Shown here: positions 28,542 through 29,517 of the stretch, piece after piece
Layout: every line of letters begins with the position of its first letter
Numbering within the stretch: the first letter of the stretch is position 1
Virus record (IMG/VR): IMGVR_UViG_3300009105_000020
Location: 1 to 29,517 of that record
Strand: one strand, 5' to 3'
Origin: a virus
DNA length: 29,517 nt
Notes under the pieces: model-generated
The model's input: only the letters and a program-made list of their open reading frames with translations
The model's database searches: none
What the model was told of the DNA's origin: nothing
Made by a program: the position numbers and the translations under genes

Positions 28542-29324
28542 ATGACTGCTTTAGCTGCGGATGTAGAAAGAGCACGAAAACAAGAAGGGCTGAAATCTCT
28601 TCTTATGGGAACGGATATAATCTATAAAGGTGGTTTGGTTACCACCGATGCTTCTGGCTTGGCGTTAGCAGGACAGGCTACAGCCGGGCATAAATTTGCC
28701 GGGGTCGCTGCCGAGAAGGTAGATGATTCCGACGGAGCAGGTACTGAGTGGTGTAGAGTCTTTACCAGAGGGCTATTCAAATTCACGGCTACTTCTATTA
28801 CTCAAGTGATGGTCGGGCAGATGATGTACCTCCAGGATGACAATACGATTGACGATGTACCGGCTACGGTATCTATACCCTGCGGTGTACTGGTTGAATA
28901 TGTATCAACAACCTCTGGATGGATTGACATTGCTCCAGCCATAACCCTGGGTCAGAAATTCCAAAACGAAATGAGTAACGAGCTTGACTTCGTTACCAAG
29001 ACCGATAACTATACCTGTACTGTAAAGGATTCGGGTACTCGTTTCGCCATCGCCACCGATGCCAAGGCTTTTACCCTCCCGGCGACCGTGAAAGGTCTGG
29101 TATATGAGTTCTGGAACACAGGAGCAGCGGGAAATAACATCATCACCATATCACCTAACGCTGCGGATTGTATCGCTGCGCCTAGCCTCACTAACACCGA
29201 TAACAAAGACCTCATAAACACGAAGGCTACGGCTGACTACGGCGATATGGTAAGGCTGGTCGGAGACGGCTCGGCAGGATGGGTCGCAACGAAACTAAAC
29301 GGCGTTTGGGCTAAGGAAGGTTAA
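28542..29324 (+). CDS. Capsid decoration protein, DUF2190-like N-terminus
   Basis: 260 residues, starting right after the scaffold stop with GGAGG upstream. N-terminal 110 residues: YKGGLVTTDASGLALAGQAT, HKFAGVAAEKVDDSDGAGTE, FTATSITQVMVGQMMYLQDD, the pattern of small capsid decoration proteins (DUF2190, often between scaffold and capsid genes). Residues 150-260 form a second beta-rich domain (NYTCTVKDSGTRFAIATDAK, TLPATVKGLVYEFWNTGAAG), seen in other phage surface proteins. It probably coats or stabilises the shell. Confidence 0.75.
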   Translation: MTALAADVERARKQEGLKSLLMGTDIIYKGGLVTTDASGLALAGQATAGHKFAGVAAEKVDDSDGAGTEWCRVFTRGLFKFTATSITQVMVGQMMYLQDDNTIDDVPATVSIPCGVLVEYVSTTSGWIDIAPAITLGQKFQNEMSNELDFVTKTDNYTCTVKDSGTRFAIATDAKAFTLPATVKGLVYEFWNTGAAGNNIITISPNAADCIAAPSLTNTDNKDLINTKATADYGDMVRLVGDGSAGWVATKLNGVWAKEG

Positions 29325-29357
29325 TCCTAGCCAGAAATAAATTAAGGAGTTAAAAAA

Positions 29358-29517
29358 ATGATTGTAACTAGCGATTTACTAGCTGCGCTGACTACCAATT
29401 ATCGTGTAGTTTTCAAGAAGTCTCTGGCGGAACAGGCTAATAATTTTCTTGACTACCAGAAGGTAGCTACAGTCTTCAATAGCGAAACCGACAAAGAGAC
29501 ATACAACTGGCTCGGTG
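29358..29517 (+). CDS. Major capsid protein, Mu gpT-like, N-terminal part (runs off the window)
   Basis: 53 codons plus one base. MIVTSDLLAALTTNYRVVFK to YNWLG is the start of Mu gpT-type capsid proteins; ATG has AAGGAG upstream. Continuation in phase at base 1 of the window gives the rest of the protein, apart from an apparent gap of about 20 residues just after NWLG. Confidence 0.88.
   Translation, partial: MIVTSDLLAALTTNYRVVFKKSLAEQANNFLDYQKVATVFNSETDKETYNWLG

Noticed and set aside
1-29517. CRISPR array, integrase, attachment site or Mu-type end sequences
   Set aside because: No regularly spaced direct repeats, no recombinase or MuA-like gene and no paired att-like repeat were found.

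Overview
The window is almost certainly the near-complete genome of a tailed double-stranded DNA bacteriophage of about 29.5 kb. All convincing genes lie on the + strand, packed with overlaps and GGAGG-type ribosome binding sites. The left end starts inside a Mu gpT-like major capsid gene (codons from base 3) and the right end stops inside the 5' part of the same gene (29358-29517), so the molecule is circular or circularly permuted and was opened inside this gene. The host is a bacterium, judged from sigma70-type -35/-10 promoters and Shine-Dalgarno sites. I cannot name it. No integrase, Mu-type transposase or CI-like repressor is visible.

Layout. (1) 1-9848, structure and lysis: capsid end, decoration protein, connectors, two tail-tube paralogues, tail chaperones G and GT joined by a -1 frameshift at CCCAAAA, a short tape measure, a tail-tip protein, a receptor or fibre-like protein and two holin-like membrane proteins. 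(2) 9998-12682: an IS1595-family transposon with 24-bp inverted ends and an exact 8-bp target duplication. It carries a transposase, a D12-class adenine methyltransferase, a PD-(D/E)XK endonuclease and a small two-repeat protein, i.e. a mobile type II restriction-modification system sitting in the T-run of a phage terminator. (3) 12700-20200, early genes: a DnaD-like replication initiator with an origin-like iteron and AT-rich block in its linker, a VRR-NUC nuclease, an OB-fold-like protein, a ribbon-helix-helix regulator, YopX, ASCH and NlpC/P60-like proteins. (4) 20200-23220: a putative small terminase followed by Cys-rich small proteins. (5) 23229 to the end: large terminase, portal-MuF fusion, ChaB-protease-scaffold fusion, decoration protein and the start of the capsid gene.

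Working together: four early promoters share a CACTWAGTG-like palindrome between -35 and -10. One of them drives the ribbon-helix-helix protein, the best candidate for the common regulator. A fifth promoter without this box precedes the portal and head genes. Mu-like head genes are combined with a siphovirus-like tail (no sheath seen) and a DnaD/ori replication module.

By hand count the phage backbone is strongly depleted of GATC and GGCC, whereas the transposon is not. This suggests past restriction pressure and recent acquisition of the transposon.
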